Assembly: GCA_905221615.1 (NCBI GenBank)
Contig: CAJNDT010005913.1
Span: 744,001-808,000 of the forward strand
DNA length: 64,000 bases
From: Symbiodinium sp. CCMP2592
Lineage: Eukaryota > Sar > Dinophyceae > Suessiales > Symbiodiniaceae
Reading direction: 5' to 3'
Part shown: positions 8,100-17,112 of the stretch, in pieces
Layout of the letters: every line of letters starts with the position of its first letter
Position numbering within the stretch: the stretch's first letter is position 1
Notes under the pieces: model-generated
Told to the model about the DNA's origin: nothing
Databases searched by the model: none
Seen by the model: only the letters and a program-made list of their open reading frames with translations
Made by a program: the position numbers and the translations under genes

Positions 8100-11075
8100 T
8101 TACGGACAGCCGTTGCTGTAGGACGCGAGGTAGGCGCTGACATCGAGGAAGTTGTACGCATCGTCGTCGTTCTGATCCGCGATCGGATCAGCGGCTGCGT
8201 ACGCGGCGAGGAAGGCGCTGATGTCGAGGAAGTTGAGCGAGCCGTCCATGTTGAGGTCCGCGGGACATGCGACGACCACCGACGCGATGACTTGATTTCC
8301 GACCGTGCTGATCGCGTAGGCCTGTCCGTCTCCGGCATCTCCGAGTGCTTGCGTTGGGAGTGAGTTGATGGTGCCGTTGACGGTTGCGATGGTGAATGAG
8401 TCGCCGAGCTGTGGTTGATAGCCATTGATGGGGGTGATCTGGATGTTGCCGATGATTTCGAGATCGCCTGTGTGATTGAGTTGGCTGTTCATCCCATCCG
8501 CTTGAGCGTTGATGCGCAGGGTGCCTGTCGGGTGGATGGTGAGCATGCCGGAGGTGTTCATGACGCCGATCCCATCGCGGATCGGGGTGAGGTTGGCGTG
8601 GATGTCGATGATCGGGGCGATGACGGTTGGTGGGGGAGTTGGTCCGAGCGCGAGTGGGATCACGCCGCTGATGTCGTCGGCGATTGATGGCAGGACGATG
8701 TCGTCTGAACCAGAAGTGATCTTGGATTGCGACTCGACCGTAGCTCCGGAGTTGATAAAGAAATTCGAGCCTTCCAAGATGAAAATATTGCCCGCAGCAT
8801 TGAAGAGCCCGTTCACCTTAATTTCCGCATCAGAGCTCTCGAACTCTACATCACCTGTGGGTTCCATTTGTGAAGTCTTGAGTGTGGTTGATTCAAACTT
8901 CTTGGCGGTATTGAGAGCGGGCATGTTGTCAGAATCCGCTTCAACTTCGGTGTCAGGCCCACGGAAAATGTCTGGGATGTTATCGACGAAGATGATGAAG
9001 CCGTTATTGACTTGTTTCCAGGTTCCGGTGACCACTCTGTCGAGATTATCGAGGATTGTGGCGTTGCTGAATGTGATCGAGGCTCCGTCAGCGATCACGG
9101 TTCCGTTGTTATTAAACTGGACGTCAATGCTCGATGTCCCGCCGGTTGCTTGGAGAGTTCCTTCGTTGTGGTAGGCTTCGAAGTTTTCGCCTTCTCCATC
9201 GGGGATGATCTGGTGTGAGTTGGGGATGATCCACATCCCCTTGTTGCGGATGTTTGAGTTGTTGATCGCGATGATGTTGCTGACTTGTGTGAGTGTGCCG
9301 TCGACATCGTTCTCGATCCCTGGCATGAGCTTGCTCGCGGTATCGAGCGTGAGCTCTCCCGAGATGCGCATGTCCCATCGGTTCACGAACGCGACCTGGG
9401 TATGGAGTGTCCGTTCCAGACGCATGATGCCCTCGTTGATGATACGGCTGTTCGTCAGTTTGCTGGTGATGCTCGGGACGCGGAATCGTGCGAGACTCTG
9501 ATTCCCGAAAATGCGGAAATACGCGTCTCCGTCGACGACGAGGTTGGGCTGGGTGCCTACGCCGTTGCCGACATTGACTTCCGCTCGATTGTCGTCGTTG
9601 CGGATCAGGACATCTCCGCCGAGTGTGTGGGTGTCTCCTGAGATGCCGCTCATGAGCAGTCTCGGGAATCCGCTGGATGCGGTGTCGGTGAGCATGAGGG
9701 TGCCGCCCATCAAGTCGCTGCCGCCTCGCAGGTTGAGGGTGCGGTCTTCGAGCGTGACAAGGCCGCCTTCTGCTGTCGTGAGTTGGACATCCTGCAGCAG
9801 CGGGGCTGCTTGATTGGTGTTCGGGAGTTTGAGCTCGCCCAGAACGAGGATTTCTGGGTTGGGATCGGGGAATGCCACTCCGCTGGTGATTCCTGCGTTG
9901 AGGTTCATGAGTCCGCCGGATTCGACGCGGAGGTCTTTGGTGAGATTCACGGCGGAATCGACGTTGAAGGTGCCTCCTGATCGGACCTCGGTGTTGATCC
10001 AAAGATCGGCGCCAGTGACCACGCTCAGCGTGCCGGATTGGGCGACGAGTTTTCCGCTGCCGAGGACGGTACCTCCCCTGAGTTGCATGACCCCAGCATT
10101 CCGAAGCTCTCCATTGATGCTCAAGAATCCTCTGATCCAGAAGCCATCGCCAGTGACTGATGAGGTGCTGATGGTCTCACCCATAGTGATCACGTCGCCT
10201 TGGAGGTCGATGCGTCCATCGCCTGTGAAGGAAGTCACTTCGAGTTCTTCGACACTGGTTGTAGAGTTCGCGAGGTCAAAGACAATCCGCCCGCCATTGG
10301 ACACACTGACTTGGGTGTCCTGGAACACAAACTCGTTGGCAAACTCGAGCTGTTTGGTGTCGACGCTGAGCATGCCGCTCGTGATGTAGACCTTGTCGCT
10401 GATGACCGAGTCGAGGGTGCCGGTGTATGCGAGTGTTCCGCCGTCGAAGTACCATGTCGCGTCTGGGTTGTCCAGTGGGGAGCTGAGCGAGGCGTTGTTG
10501 AGTGTGAGTGTGCCGGTGATGCTCGCGGAGGCGCCGGTGTCGAGTCGTGCGCCGCCTCCTGTGACGGTTGAGTCTGCGTTGATCGTGAGATTCGACAGTG
10601 CTCGGACGATCAGTGTTTCATTGAATGCGGCGGTGCCGTTGATCACATGGCGACCGATGAAAGCGGGTGTGCGTTCAAATACATGATTGCCTGAGTAGGT
10701 GATCGTCCCCGCGCCTGAGTCGAGATCGGTGGTGCAGCAGCCGCTGAGTAAGAAGTCGTTGATGAGTGAGTTCGCGTTGACCAGTATTGAAGACGATCGG
10801 AGCTCGAGTCCGCTCAGCACGTCCATGCTGATGACATCGATCGGCATGGATTCGGCGAGTACACGCCCCCCTGAGTTGATCGTCACCGAGTCCATCTCAG
10901 TGGGGACGCCGTTGGGGTTCCAGTTGTCATCACTAAACCAGAGCAGATCCCCGGCTTCACCGTCCCACGTGAGCGGGGCAACAGCAACCGCTTGGCCCGA
11001 GAGTCCGACCAACGAGCAGCACACGATCGAAACCGCATGCACGGATCTTGCATTAGGTTTGCATTTAGCATGCAT
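8100..11075 (-). CDS. Large secreted beta-helix-like protein with GC-type dockerin tail
   Basis: A 991-residue exported protein. The N-terminus carries a basic stretch and hydrophobic core ending near GQAVA, then LTWDGEAGDLLW and a DNWNPNGVPTEMDSVTI segment. The last resembles repeats in autotransporter-like beta-helical surface proteins. The middle consists of many short strands with G-x-L/I-x-L/V and N-N-G/S turns, as in right-handed beta helices. The C-terminal 55 residues hold two NFLD(I/V)SA(F/Y)LA units and end NGCP, the tail shared with the proteins at 2087 and 11629. No catalytic motif is visible. A role in adhesion or polysaccharide binding is inference. Confidence 0.75.
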   Translation of the reverse strand: MHAKCKPNARSVHAVSIVCCSLVGLSGQAVAVAPLTWDGEAGDLLWFSDDNWNPNGVPTEMDSVTINSGGRVLAESMPIDVISMDVLSGLELRSSSILVNANSLINDFLLSGCCTTDLDSGAGTITYSGNHVFERTPAFIGRHVINGTAAFNETLIVRALSNLTINADSTVTGGGARLDTGASASITGTLTLNNASLSSPLDNPDATWYFDGGTLAYTGTLDSVISDKVYITSGMLSVDTKQLEFANEFVFQDTQVSVSNGGRIVFDLANSTTSVEELEVTSFTGDGRIDLQGDVITMGETISTSSVTGDGFWIRGFLSINGELRNAGVMQLRGGTVLGSGKLVAQSGTLSVVTGADLWINTEVRSGGTFNVDSAVNLTKDLRVESGGLMNLNAGITSGVAFPDPNPEILVLGELKLPNTNQAAPLLQDVQLTTAEGGLVTLEDRTLNLRGGSDLMGGTLMLTDTASSGFPRLLMSGISGDTHTLGGDVLIRNDDNRAEVNVGNGVGTQPNLVVDGDAYFRIFGNQSLARFRVPSITSKLTNSRIINEGIMRLERTLHTQVAFVNRWDMRISGELTLDTASKLMPGIENDVDGTLTQVSNIIAINNSNIRNKGMWIIPNSHQIIPDGEGENFEAYHNEGTLQATGGTSSIDVQFNNNGTVIADGASITFSNATILDNLDRVVTGTWKQVNNGFIIFVDNIPDIFRGPDTEVEADSDNMPALNTAKKFESTTLKTSQMEPTGDVEFESSDAEIKVNGLFNAAGNIFILEGSNFFINSGATVESQSKITSGSDDIVLPSIADDISGVIPLALGPTPPPTVIAPIIDIHANLTPIRDGIGVMNTSGMLTIHPTGTLRINAQADGMNSQLNHTGDLEIIGNIQITPINGYQPQLGDSFTIATVNGTINSLPTQALGDAGDGQAYAISTVGNQVIASVVVACPADLNMDGSLNFLDISAFLAAYAAADPIADQNDDDAYNFLDVSAYLASYSNGCP

Positions 11076-11118
11076 ACCGCAAGTCTAACAAAATCTGCAG
11101 ATCAAGAAAAGGGCGAAC

Positions 11119-11535
11119 TCAGCAAGTCCCACGCATCGGTCTGAGGGTGATCCGTCCTGAGCACGCGACGGGGAGGTCGCTGTTGGGGTCGGTATCGGGT
11201 TCGATAAGTCGGACATCGCCTTTGAGATCGACCGAGCAATCGTCGTTGTGCTTGTGGAGGTTCACAGTGACGCGGATGGTTGATCCGGGACGCACGAATG
11301 CGCCGTATTTGAGTGCCTTGGCTTGGGAAAGGATCCAGGGGGATGGCGCAGTATTCTCGGGATCAATCAATGATCGAGCGGCTTGTGTCATTGCTTCGAG
11401 CATCATGACGCCAGGAAGGACAGGGAATCCTGGAAAGTGATCCTGCAGGTATTCCTCGGCGTTGCTGACATGCTTAATCGCGACGAGTTGCTGGTCGCTC
11501 CGTTCAAGAACTCGATCAATGAGTGTGAAGTGCAT
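11119..11535 (-). CDS. FabZ-like 3-hydroxyacyl-ACP dehydratase (hotdog fold)
   Basis: A 138-residue single hotdog-fold protein. The segment HFPGFPVLPGVMMLEAMTQAA is nearly the FabZ/FabA active-site signature, with the catalytic His and the Glu placed as in FabZ. FabZ dehydrates 3-hydroxyacyl-ACP in fatty acid elongation. The gene stands alone, away from lpxA or fab partners, so a role in another lipid or polyketide pathway is possible. It may also be a ketosteroid-like dehydratase of planctomycete lipid islands. The ATG at 11535 gives a typical N-terminus. A terminator just upstream separates it from the protease gene. Confidence 0.75.
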   Translation of the reverse strand: MHFTLIDRVLERSDQQLVAIKHVSNAEEYLQDHFPGFPVLPGVMMLEAMTQAARSLIDPENTAPSPWILSQAKALKYGAFVRPGSTIRVTVNLHKHNDDCSVDLKGDVRLIEPDTDPNSDLPVACSGRITLRPMRGTC

Positions 11536-11574
11536 CGTTAACGGTAGGCAACTTGATGGGTTATGACATGAATG

Positions 11575-11606
11575 AAAAAAGAGCCCCGCTTTGCGCGGGG
11601 CTCTTT
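11575..11606 (-). terminator. Rho-independent terminator
   Basis: A 12-bp perfect GC-rich stem (11578-11589 with 11595-11606) with a five-base loop is followed on the minus strand by six T. It ends the metalloprotease transcript that stops at 11629. Confidence 0.92.
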
Positions 11607-11628
11607 GTACTGTTCGTATCAGTCTCGA

Positions 11629-13212
11629 TTATGGGCAACCTTCGCTGAATGCTGTCAAGAATGCAGAGACATCAAGGAAGTTGTAGTTGCCGTCAGCAAC
11701 GAAGTCAGCACTGGAATCTTGATTCCCGAACGCGGTCAAGAATGCGGAGACATCGAGGAAGTTCAATGAGCCTTCTCCGGTGAAGTCAGCCGGGCATTCT
11801 TCTTCAACTTCGAGAGTCGCGAATGTGACGGTCAAGCTGAAGAGCTGCGTGCCGTTGGTGCTACCACCGTCAACGACGATGTAGTACTGACCTGGGTCAG
11901 GCAGTTCGACGCTTGCGAACTCGGAGAGTCCTGCACCTGTGTCGTCCACATCAACAATGATGTTGCTGTTCGCATCACGCACGGAGAACGCAAGGTTTGA
12001 TACCGCGTTTGCGTTAAAGAATGAGCCGCCGCCACCACCGCCCTGACCGGTGATTTGGTATGTGCCACCTTGGGGTGTGAGCTGCACATTCATCGTTACA
12101 GGCTCACCGGTTGGTACTGAGTAGTAATCGAAGTCAGAGTTGTCGTCTGTGGAGCGGAATGTGATGATTTTGAAGTTTCCACCAACAAAGCCACCGCCTC
12201 CAAGAGTGAGGTCTTGAAGCGGGCTTGCTTGATTGATGTTGTTGTTATTCTCATCCATGTCGCCGTAGCCACGCTGAGCGCCGCGGATATCGTCGATCTG
12301 AGGACCGCTGAATGAGATATCAATGAACGGTTCCATGAGGAATCGGTTGGAGTCGGACTCAACATGTGCCAGACCGATTCCGTGACCGGCTTCGTGTGTA
12401 ACCACATTGCGGAGACGGATGTAGTTGTTGGAGCTGCTTCCATAGAACGAGCCGTCTCCAGAGTCGATGACCATGTCACCGCCGTTGGGGAAGTAGTTGT
12501 ATGCGAGGACGCCGCTGTTGCCGTCGATGAAGTTGGCGCCGATGCGGACGTCACCACGGACACCGATGATTCCTGGGTTGCCGCCACTGCTGAGGTTCAC
12601 ACCGTCATCGTTTGGCTCGTAGACATAGGTGAGACCTGAGAGGTCTCCCCAAGCGTCGAGAGCTTGCTGGAAGAGTGGTTCCCAGTTTCCTGCGCCGATA
12701 CGGCCGTCAAAGAAGCTGTGGAGATTTGATGACCCTTCACCAACGATGTTGGTGCCGTCTGGAATGAACGAGTAACGGAGCGTGGTTGGATCTCCCTGAC
12801 CGAGTCCGCCGCCGTCTGTTGCTGTTGAAGTCCAGCGGTTACTCAGGATGAAGGAGTTGGGAGAGTTTGCAAACCAGAGGTCGTTGAGGAAGAGTTCAAA
12901 TGCTTCGGCCACTTTCGGGTCGGTATCTGGGTGCATACAGACATGCGGTGCCATCTCGTCTTCGGTATAGACCAGACGCTCAAACTCTTTCAGAAGTTTG
13001 CGTTGAGGTTCGCTCAGTGCCGCGATGTGCTCGTCTGTGAGACGGTATTCAAGTGCATCGGCGGGGATGATCCCGACTCCTGCAAGCTGGCGTGGTTCGC
13101 CGTGGGCGTTGGTGCCACATGTTGAGAATGATTCACCGTGCTGACCAGCGGTTGCCAGTCCTGCTGTCATAGTGAGAGCCGCTACCAAGAGCGGGCGGGT
13201 GTTGATCGCCAT
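11629..13212 (-). CDS. Secreted matrixin-like zinc metalloprotease with GC-type dockerin tail
   Basis: An exported protein of about 527 residues. The motif HEAGHGIGLAH, in VTHEAGHGIGLAHVES, is the extended zinc motif of metzincins such as matrixins. It is followed by a MEP segment that could supply the Met-turn. After the protease domain comes a beta-rich, bacterial pre-peptidase-C-like segment (YYSVPTGEPVTMNVQL to QYYIVVDGG). The tail has two NFLDVSAFLTAF units and ends GCP. The ATG at 13212 is chosen because AGGAGGAG lies upstream and a signal peptide (LLVAALTMTAGLATA) follows; the frame to 13350 lacks both. It is likely a degradative exoenzyme. A strong terminator follows. Confidence 0.85.
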   Translation of the reverse strand: MAINTRPLLVAALTMTAGLATAGQHGESFSTCGTNAHGEPRQLAGVGIIPADALEYRLTDEHIAALSEPQRKLLKEFERLVYTEDEMAPHVCMHPDTDPKVAEAFELFLNDLWFANSPNSFILSNRWTSTATDGGGLGQGDPTTLRYSFIPDGTNIVGEGSSNLHSFFDGRIGAGNWEPLFQQALDAWGDLSGLTYVYEPNDDGVNLSSGGNPGIIGVRGDVRIGANFIDGNSGVLAYNYFPNGGDMVIDSGDGSFYGSSSNNYIRLRNVVTHEAGHGIGLAHVESDSNRFLMEPFIDISFSGPQIDDIRGAQRGYGDMDENNNNINQASPLQDLTLGGGGFVGGNFKIITFRSTDDNSDFDYYSVPTGEPVTMNVQLTPQGGTYQITGQGGGGGGSFFNANAVSNLAFSVRDANSNIIVDVDDTGAGLSEFASVELPDPGQYYIVVDGGSTNGTQLFSLTVTFATLEVEEECPADFTGEGSLNFLDVSAFLTAFGNQDSSADFVADGNYNFLDVSAFLTAFSEGCP

Positions 13213-13437
13213 AGCGAAGACTCCTCCTGAGGATTCAGGTTCATTGGCTCGGAAGCCGGGTAGATGTACATTTTCCGCGACATGTGCCCGAATGGGCTGT
13301 GCATGCAACCGTACCACAAACACAACGGTCGCACAAGGGAATGTACGCAATTGATCGGGGTCTGTTCCGGATTCCCCTCATCATTTTTGTTCGGCGGGTG
13401 TTCAGACCAAATCCCCCATCTTTCCTAGACTTCCACG

Positions 13438-14229
13438 ATGGCTGTGATTGATGATCAGGCAGTTTGTGTCAGAACATGGGATTGGTCAGAGACCTCTCAA
13501 ACGGCTGTATTGATGACTCGCGATCATGGCATGGTCAGGGTGTTGGCAAAGGGGTCTAAAAGAGAGCGATCAAGCTTTTCAGGCGGCTTGGAGATCTGCA
13601 CACTTGCGAGCATGAACGCGATTGTCCGTCCAAGTTCTGAACTCGCTTTATTGACCGATTGGGATCTGATGGAACCGATGCTCACGATTCGGAAGAATCT
13701 GAGTGCATACAGAGCTGCGGTCATGGCTGTCGATCTCGTTCCTCGAATGGTGCAGGATCATGATCCACACCACGGGATATTCGATGCCTTGCTCACATTA
13801 TTGCGTATCTCAAACGGACCTGATGGGCACAATCAAGATTCCATTGTGGCAGGATTGGCTTGGTACCAATGGATCGTGCTGGTTGAGATTGGTGCGATGC
13901 CGATCTTTGATAGCGATGTGGTCACCGGTGCATTGCTTGAGCCGTCAGAAGTCTATGGATTCTCTCCAGAACTCGGCGGGATTACACAAGACCCGATAAC
14001 GAGCGAGTATGAACATGTCTCCAAATCAAGCACCACAGTTGATGGGGTTTGGCGAGTGAGATCACAGACTGTCGATTTTTTCCGTTCAGTAGGTCCACAT
14101 CCTGATATCGACCAGTTCATGCGTGAACCAGTGGATCGGATGCTGCGATCAGCACGATTGCTCTCGGCTTTCATCCAAGAGCGAACAGGTTCTGAGATCC
14201 CATCGATGAGGTGGTTGTTGAATAGCTGA
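13438..14229 (+). CDS. recO: DNA repair protein RecO
   Basis: A 263-residue protein. The N-terminal OB fold is recognisable from the segment around SETSQTAVLMTRDHGMVRVLAKGSKR, which matches the start of RecO. The helical C-terminal part fits, but the zinc-binding cysteines found in some RecO proteins are absent. RecO loads RecA with RecR on SSB-coated DNA in gap repair. It stands between the divergent protease gene and the HDOD gene. Base composition is lower in GC than in the flanking secreted-protein genes. Confidence 0.8.
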   Translation: MAVIDDQAVCVRTWDWSETSQTAVLMTRDHGMVRVLAKGSKRERSSFSGGLEICTLASMNAIVRPSSELALLTDWDLMEPMLTIRKNLSAYRAAVMAVDLVPRMVQDHDPHHGIFDALLTLLRISNGPDGHNQDSIVAGLAWYQWIVLVEIGAMPIFDSDVVTGALLEPSEVYGFSPELGGITQDPITSEYEHVSKSSTTVDGVWRVRSQTVDFFRSVGPHPDIDQFMREPVDRMLRSARLLSAFIQERTGSEIPSMRWLLNS

Positions 14230-14358
14230 GACGCTTGTTGAGGGGGATTACCCATCGATCAGAAGCTGATTCTGATCAAGAAGGGCATAGTTCGGGTCGA
14301 TATTCACCTCAGTACCCGACGGATCGGGTCCACTCACAAGTAAAGAGATTGATCGAGT

Positions 14359-15867
14359 ATGGATCCCGATCTATTGACCGACATCCTGAACTGTCCGAGC
14401 TTGCCTTCGTTGCCGGCTGTTGCTGCACAGGTGCTTGAGTTGACATCAGATCCCGATGTCAAGATGTCGGAACTTGCCGATCAGATCACGATGGATCAGG
14501 CATTATCTGCAAAGGTTCTGCGTACCGTTAACTCGAGTTTCTACGGCTTACGCAAGCGCTGCTCATCTATCGAAAAAGCACTCATCATGCTCGGACTCGG
14601 ACCAGTGAAATCACTGGTGCTGGGGTTCTCGCTGGTTTCAGCCTTTGAAGGTCAAGACGGTGATACTTTTGACTACCAGTCGTATTGGTTGCGTGGTTTG
14701 AATACTGCGATAGCCGCGAAACTGATTGCTGATGAGAAAGATTTCGATGAGGAATGCGATGAGGCATTTTTGACTGGATTGCTCCAAGACATCGGAATGA
14801 TCGCGATGTATCGAGCGATGAAAGCTCGCTACAACACAGTTGTTGAGAGTGTCGGGGGTGACCACTCCAAGCTCACGCGTGCCGAGATATCTGAGTTTGA
14901 TCTCCAGCATGCCGGAGTCGGTTCAGCGATCGCGAGCAAGTGGAAACTCCCGAATGAAATAGCCGTCCCGATCAACTACCACGAGCGTCCTACGGCGTGT
15001 CCGAGCGAGCATTCAAAGGTCGCTCGGTGTGTTGCACTCGGGAATCTGGTCCATGAGGTGTTGATATCTGAGATTCCGACGGACTCGCTCCGATCGCTCT
15101 ACTCCAGAGCAAAGCAATGGCTCGACTTATCTGAATCACAGATTGATGACATCATTGTGAAAAGCGGGAATGCTTCGAAAGAGATGTCCAAGGTTCTTGA
15201 AGTAGAAGTCGGGACTCAAGAGGATCCACAAGAGATACTCGCAAAGGCTGATCGCCAGATCATCAACATGACTCGCGGTCAAGAGATCGAGAGCTATTCT
15301 GCGAAAGAGGTTGGGTCACTCGTTGATGGTGAAGAAGCGATCGATCCGATGACTGGCGTGCTGAATAGGGAAGGTTTCAAGCATGCGATCAGACAGGTCT
15401 ACAGCACTGTCAAGCCAGGTGAGGTAGATATCACAGTCATCCAGTGTTCGCTGGGGGGGATGGACGCGGTACTACAGGCTTGCGATCAACAAACACATGA
15501 TGACATCATCATCGGCACGGCATCAATGCTGATCAAGTACTTTGAACCCATGGGTGGTGCTGTGTGCCGTCTCGGTCCTACTGACTTCGGGGTTGTGCTG
15601 CCAGAGGTTGATCGTGCGAGCGCTTCGAGAACCGCATCATCATTCACTGATCAGTTCACAAGTTCACTGGGTAACTGGATACCGAAGGAAGCCGAGGGAG
15701 CAACTTCTGTTCAGGTACACATCGGCCTTGCCACTTTGGATGAAGGAACAGCGATGCTCTTTATCTCGCCTGAAAAACTGGTGCTGGCATCAACCAAAGC
15801 TGTCAATGCCGCAAAGACATCCCCGACTTCCGCGATCCGCTCGTTTGTACCAAAGAAAGCCGCGTGA
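14359..15867 (+). CDS. HDOD-domain signalling protein with degenerate GGDEF domain
   Basis: A 502-residue cytoplasmic protein. Residues 1 to about 260 are an HDOD domain: LPSLPAVAAQVLEL, then MDQALSAKVLRTVNSSFYGL, then ALIMLGLGPVKSLVLG. HDOD proteins are regulatory relatives of HD hydrolases, often without catalysis. From about 330 a GGDEF-like domain begins with DPMTGVLNREGF, but the signature loop reads RLGPTDFGVVLP, so the GG(D/E)EF residues are lost. Diguanylate cyclase activity is unlikely; nucleotide sensing or protein docking is inference. A 129-base gap with an inverted repeat around 14260 precedes it. It converges on the M16 peptidase with no spacer between stops. Confidence 0.85.
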   Translation: MDPDLLTDILNCPSLPSLPAVAAQVLELTSDPDVKMSELADQITMDQALSAKVLRTVNSSFYGLRKRCSSIEKALIMLGLGPVKSLVLGFSLVSAFEGQDGDTFDYQSYWLRGLNTAIAAKLIADEKDFDEECDEAFLTGLLQDIGMIAMYRAMKARYNTVVESVGGDHSKLTRAEISEFDLQHAGVGSAIASKWKLPNEIAVPINYHERPTACPSEHSKVARCVALGNLVHEVLISEIPTDSLRSLYSRAKQWLDLSESQIDDIIVKSGNASKEMSKVLEVEVGTQEDPQEILAKADRQIINMTRGQEIESYSAKEVGSLVDGEEAIDPMTGVLNREGFKHAIRQVYSTVKPGEVDITVIQCSLGGMDAVLQACDQQTHDDIIIGTASMLIKYFEPMGGAVCRLGPTDFGVVLPEVDRASASRTASSFTDQFTSSLGNWIPKEAEGATSVQVHIGLATLDEGTAMLFISPEKLVLASTKAVNAAKTSPTSAIRSFVPKKAA

Positions 15868-17097
15868 TTATTCTGCTCTCTCCGGTATCATCCGTCCGAC
15901 AGTACAGTCGTCGATTGGGAACCGATCGATCAGATCTTGAATAGCGCCCACATTCACTGCGTTGATCTGCTCTATTTCTTCTTCCAACGACATGTATCTG
16001 CCTTGGCTGGTCCACAGTCTTCCCAAGCGTTGCATTCGCCCGCTTGGCTTCTCTCCCGCGAGGGTGACGGAGGTGAGCATCTTGGAACGCAGTTTCGCGA
16101 GGTCCTCCTCGTCGATCGAATCTTTGAGTGATCGAATCTCACCAAGCATGACCTCCCAAATCTGATCGAGTGATTCAGGGTCTCCCGAAGCGTAGATGAA
16201 GTAATCTCCGGCCCCATCAAGCCCGTCATACGCGGCCATGGCCTCCTCGGCGATCCCCGTCTCAATCAGCGCCCAGTGTAGTCTGGAGTTGTCAGAACCA
16301 CCAAGGATCTGGGTCATCAACGCGGCGGCATAGCGGTCGGCGCTGTCAATCGCAGGGGCGTCGCTCAGTCCGAGAATGTAGCCGCGATGCACGCGTTCGC
16401 TGGACATCGTGAAGGATTCATGACCAGTGTTCGGTCGAGTCGTATCTCTGGATGGGTTGGAAGTGTTCCAGTCTCCACAGAGTTCTCGGATCTGTTCAAC
16501 AGCTCGATTAAAGTCTACATTTCCTGCGAGCGAGACGACTGTGTTGTCCGCGCTGTAGCGATCCTTGAAGTACTCGAGCATCTGATCACGCTGCATCGCG
16601 TCGATCGTCTCTTTAGTCCCCAGCACTCGGTGTCCGAGTGTGTGCTTATTGTAGTGGTTCGCGACACACTGCTCGTAGAGCACCCAGAATGGGTTGTCCG
16701 CGTACATCGCGATTTCTTCTTGGATGACATTTTTCTCTGTATCGAAATCTTCTTGACGAATAGCCGGCCGCATCATTTGTGATAGCAGTTTGATCGCATC
16801 TGGAGCGCTTTCGGGTATGACATGCGCATAGAAGCAAGTCGACTCACGCGTTGTGTACGCGTTATTCGTCGCTCCGAGATCATCGAACGCTTGGTTCAGT
16901 TGGTCTGCACTGATGTCTGTGGTTCCCTTGAACATCATGTGTTCAAGGAAGTGAGAGACTCCCATCAAGGATGGATCTTCATCTCGAGCGCCGGTCTTGA
17001 CAAAGAATCCAGCGCCGACTGATTGTGCGGCGGGATCCGTTTCGGCGATGATTGTGAGCCCGTTATCGAGTGTTGCGGATTTGAACTGTACTGTCAT
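15868..17097 (-). CDS. M16 family zinc peptidase
   Basis: A 409-residue insulinase-family peptidase. The inverted zinc motif HFLEHMMF (His-x-x-Glu-His) lies near residue 50, and the downstream Glu for the third ligand lies in NVIQEEIAMY. The usual middle segment (SGMLTSVT region, GRMQRLGRLW) is present. Length fits the single-chain processing-peptidase-like M16B proteins such as PqqL/YmxG relatives. The substrate is unknown. There is no signal peptide, so it is predicted cytoplasmic. The gene is 15 bases upstream of thiE's end, and both read leftward. Confidence 0.9.
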   Translation of the reverse strand: MTVQFKSATLDNGLTIIAETDPAAQSVGAGFFVKTGARDEDPSLMGVSHFLEHMMFKGTTDISADQLNQAFDDLGATNNAYTTRESTCFYAHVIPESAPDAIKLLSQMMRPAIRQEDFDTEKNVIQEEIAMYADNPFWVLYEQCVANHYNKHTLGHRVLGTKETIDAMQRDQMLEYFKDRYSADNTVVSLAGNVDFNRAVEQIRELCGDWNTSNPSRDTTRPNTGHESFTMSSERVHRGYILGLSDAPAIDSADRYAAALMTQILGGSDNSRLHWALIETGIAEEAMAAYDGLDGAGDYFIYASGDPESLDQIWEVMLGEIRSLKDSIDEEDLAKLRSKMLTSVTLAGEKPSGRMQRLGRLWTSQGRYMSLEEEIEQINAVNVGAIQDLIDRFPIDDCTVGRMIPERAE

Positions 17098-17112
17098 GTC
17101 CGGAGTGTAGGT

